Shown here piece after piece: positions 62,830-64,000 of a DNA stretch of 64,000 bases. A model generated the notes under the pieces. The model worked only from the letters and a program-made list of their open reading frames with translations, was not told the DNA's origin and ran no database searches. The stretch is from contig DATKUK010000122.1 in NCBI GenBank assembly GCA_035530655.1, forward strand, positions 115,067 to 179,066, read 5' to 3'. Within the stretch, counting starts at the first letter, position 1. Each line of letters opens with the position of its first letter. A program made the translations under genes and the position numbers. Origin of the DNA: DATKUK01 sp035530655 (GTDB lineage Bacteria > Planctomycetota > Phycisphaerae > UBA1845 > DATKUK01).

Positions 62830-64000
62830 CTACGGCTGGTTGCCCGGCGTGCCGTAAATCAGGTAACACGCCCCCGCCTCGGGCTTGTTCGGCGGCTGCG
62901 TGGCGTATGGACTGCCGATCAGGTAGTCGTCGAACCCGTCCGAGTCGACGTCGCCGGCACGGGCGACCGGACCGATCCGCAAACTGACCCCCGGATTGGG
63001 GTCGACCGGGCCGACGTACGACTTGCCGGGAAGGCCGTCGGGGAAGCCTCCCGTGCCGATGTCACGCAGGTCATACGTGTCGGTCGGGTTGGCCGGATTG
63101 GTGAACCACGAGCTGCCGTAGATCAAGTAAACCTTGCCGCACTCCGATCGCTCCGGATTGCCGTCGCCGTCCGCGTCGTAGTCGTGGCCCGGGGCTGAAA
63201 CCAGGATGTCGGCGAACCCGTCGCCGTTGGCATCACCGATGCCGGCTACGAAATAGCCCAACTCGTCGCCCGGCTGCTCACCGTTGAACTTGACCGCCCG
63301 AAGATCCCATTCGTCCAGAACGCCGTCCGGATCGCCGAGCGGTCCGTTGGTGTCGGTGTTGAGCTGATCGAGGGTGAACGAGCCGTCGATCGGATGGTAC
63401 CGATCGTGCCCGAAAACGACGGCGACCATACCCGCATCGGTCCGACCGAGTAGTGGGTCGCGCCCAGGAACGCCGATCAGCCAGTCGGCCACGCCGTCAC
63501 CGTTGAAGTCCACGACTCTCTGAAGTCCCGGCTTGTAGTAGGCCACACGGGCCTGAGCCGTACCGGTCCGATCGCCGGCGACGGTGCCCTCCAACTCGAT
63601 GCCTGGCAGGTGCTGCTGCGGCGTGGGGTCGTCGATCTGGCCGGCGTCGTGCCAGCCGAAGGGCCGTCGCCCGTACGCAATGTAGGCGATCCCCGCGCGT
63701 TCCAGGCCGCCCGGATGCGCCCCCGGTGCCCCGCACGCCAGGTCGTCCAGCCCGTCCATGTTAAAGTCGCTTATCGTCCCCCCCGTAGCGGGATCGAAAG
63801 CAGCCAGGCCGGTCGTGCCGGCCGTCGCCGGCCCGATCACCCCCAAGCTATCGTCGTTGAGAATCTCGGTCACGCCGCCCAATTGCCCGCCTTCCACCCG
63901 GCGGTCGGTTGTCCGAAGCGGGTCCAGCGCTCTCGGCGACCCGTCATTCGCCGTGTCGCCGAACAGATAGTCCGTGATCGGGTAGACGGGCGTCCGCGGG
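62830..64000 (-). CDS. FG-GAP (integrin-alpha-like) beta-propeller protein, 5' end beyond the window
   Basis: At least 390 residues; the frame stays open to the edge of the window, so the true start is outside and the internal GTG at 63897 should not be taken as the start. Four or more FG-GAP repeats carry calcium-loop motifs: DFNMDGLDDLACGAPGA, DFNGDGVADWLIGVPGR, DANGDGFADILVSAPGHD and DVDSDGFDDYLIGSP. The visible C-terminus (YLIYGTPGNQP) has no PEP-CTERM or dockerin tag. It is presumably secreted or cell-surface; ligand unknown. Confidence 0.88.
   Translation of the reverse strand, partial: PRTPVYPITDYLFGDTANDGSPRALDPLRTTDRRVEGGQLGGVTEILNDDSLGVIGPATAGTTGLAAFDPATGGTISDFNMDGLDDLACGAPGAHPGGLERAGIAYIAYGRRPFGWHDAGQIDDPTPQQHLPGIELEGTVAGDRTGTAQARVAYYKPGLQRVVDFNGDGVADWLIGVPGRDPLLGRTDAGMVAVVFGHDRYHPIDGSFTLDQLNTDTNGPLGDPDGVLDEWDLRAVKFNGEQPGDELGYFVAGIGDANGDGFADILVSAPGHDYDADGDGNPERSECGKVYLIYGSSWFTNPANPTDTYDLRDIGTGGFPDGLPGKSYVGPVDPNPGVSLRIGPVARAGDVDSDGFDDYLIGSPYATQPPNKPEAGACYLIYGTPGNQP

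Noticed and set aside
1..64000. CRISPR arrays, insertion sequences, prophage, attachment sites
   Set aside because: I saw no direct-repeat/spacer pattern, transposase, integrase or phage structural genes, and no direct repeat of the tRNA 3' end nearby.

Overview
The window looks like chromosomal DNA of a GC-rich, Gram-negative-type bacterium, most likely a planctomycete (Phycisphaerae-like). This is an inference from three things: a secreted seven-repeat PD40 beta-propeller protein with a dockerin-like tail at the left edge, a large FG-GAP beta-propeller protein at the right edge, and a long exopolysaccharide locus between them. I saw no ribosomal or other phylogenetic marker. There is no prophage, insertion sequence, CRISPR array or rRNA; one tRNA (Leu, anticodon CAG) lies near 62.5 kb.

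Layout. 1-6.4 kb, minus strand: the PD40/dockerin protein, a TMTC-like membrane glycosyltransferase with TPRs, a B12-binding radical SAM enzyme and a GH113-like glycosidase. 6.7-15.1 kb, mostly plus: a CbpA/DnaJ-type co-chaperone coupled to a small membrane protein, a pteridine-reductase-like SDR, a heparinase II/III-type lyase coupled to a methyltransferase, a HAD hydrolase and a GH3 N-acetylhexosaminidase-like enzyme. 15-26 kb: the initiating polyprenyl-phosphate sugar transferase, a lipoprotein, a tandem VanZ protein, an XrtA-type polysaccharide deacetylase, a GT-C enzyme, a second B12/radical SAM enzyme, a methyltransferase and a lower-GC arylsulfotransferase-like protein.

26.9-35.3 kb is a tightly coupled operon: O-antigen polymerase/ligase, GT4, asparagine-synthase-type amidotransferase, a protein with two fused GT4 enzymes, and a CapK/PaaK-like adenylating enzyme. 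35.4-44.5 kb encodes a CDP-sugar branch: rfbF, rfbG, rfbH, an NAD-dependent epimerase/reductase, a zinc-type sugar C-methyltransferase, a polyprenyl-sugar GT2 and a split transketolase. 44.5-57.5 kb holds a YfhO-type protein, further GT2 and GT4 enzymes, a Wzx flippase and two GT-C proteins. 57.8-62.2 kb, minus strand, holds a TPR protein, a second flippase and a TPR/SPOR lipoprotein.

The parts suggest Wzx/Wzy-like synthesis of a polysaccharide with an unusual 3,6-dideoxy and possibly C-branched sugar. Initiation is at 15-16.6 kb, assembly by about nine GT domains, flipping by one or both flippases and polymerisation by the 26.9 kb protein. No Wzz/Wzc copolymerase, outer-membrane exporter, exosortase or RfbI-type reductase is in the window.

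The two observations I rate highest are these. (1) An octamer close to GCCGATAA recurs almost entirely in intergenic gaps of the locus. At five sites it sits 15-16 nt after a TAAA-like box, the architecture of sigma-28 (FliA/WhiG) promoters, just upstream of cluster operons. (2) The rfbFGH genes are coupled to a C-methyltransferase and a split transketolase, which could make a branched-chain CDP-sugar.
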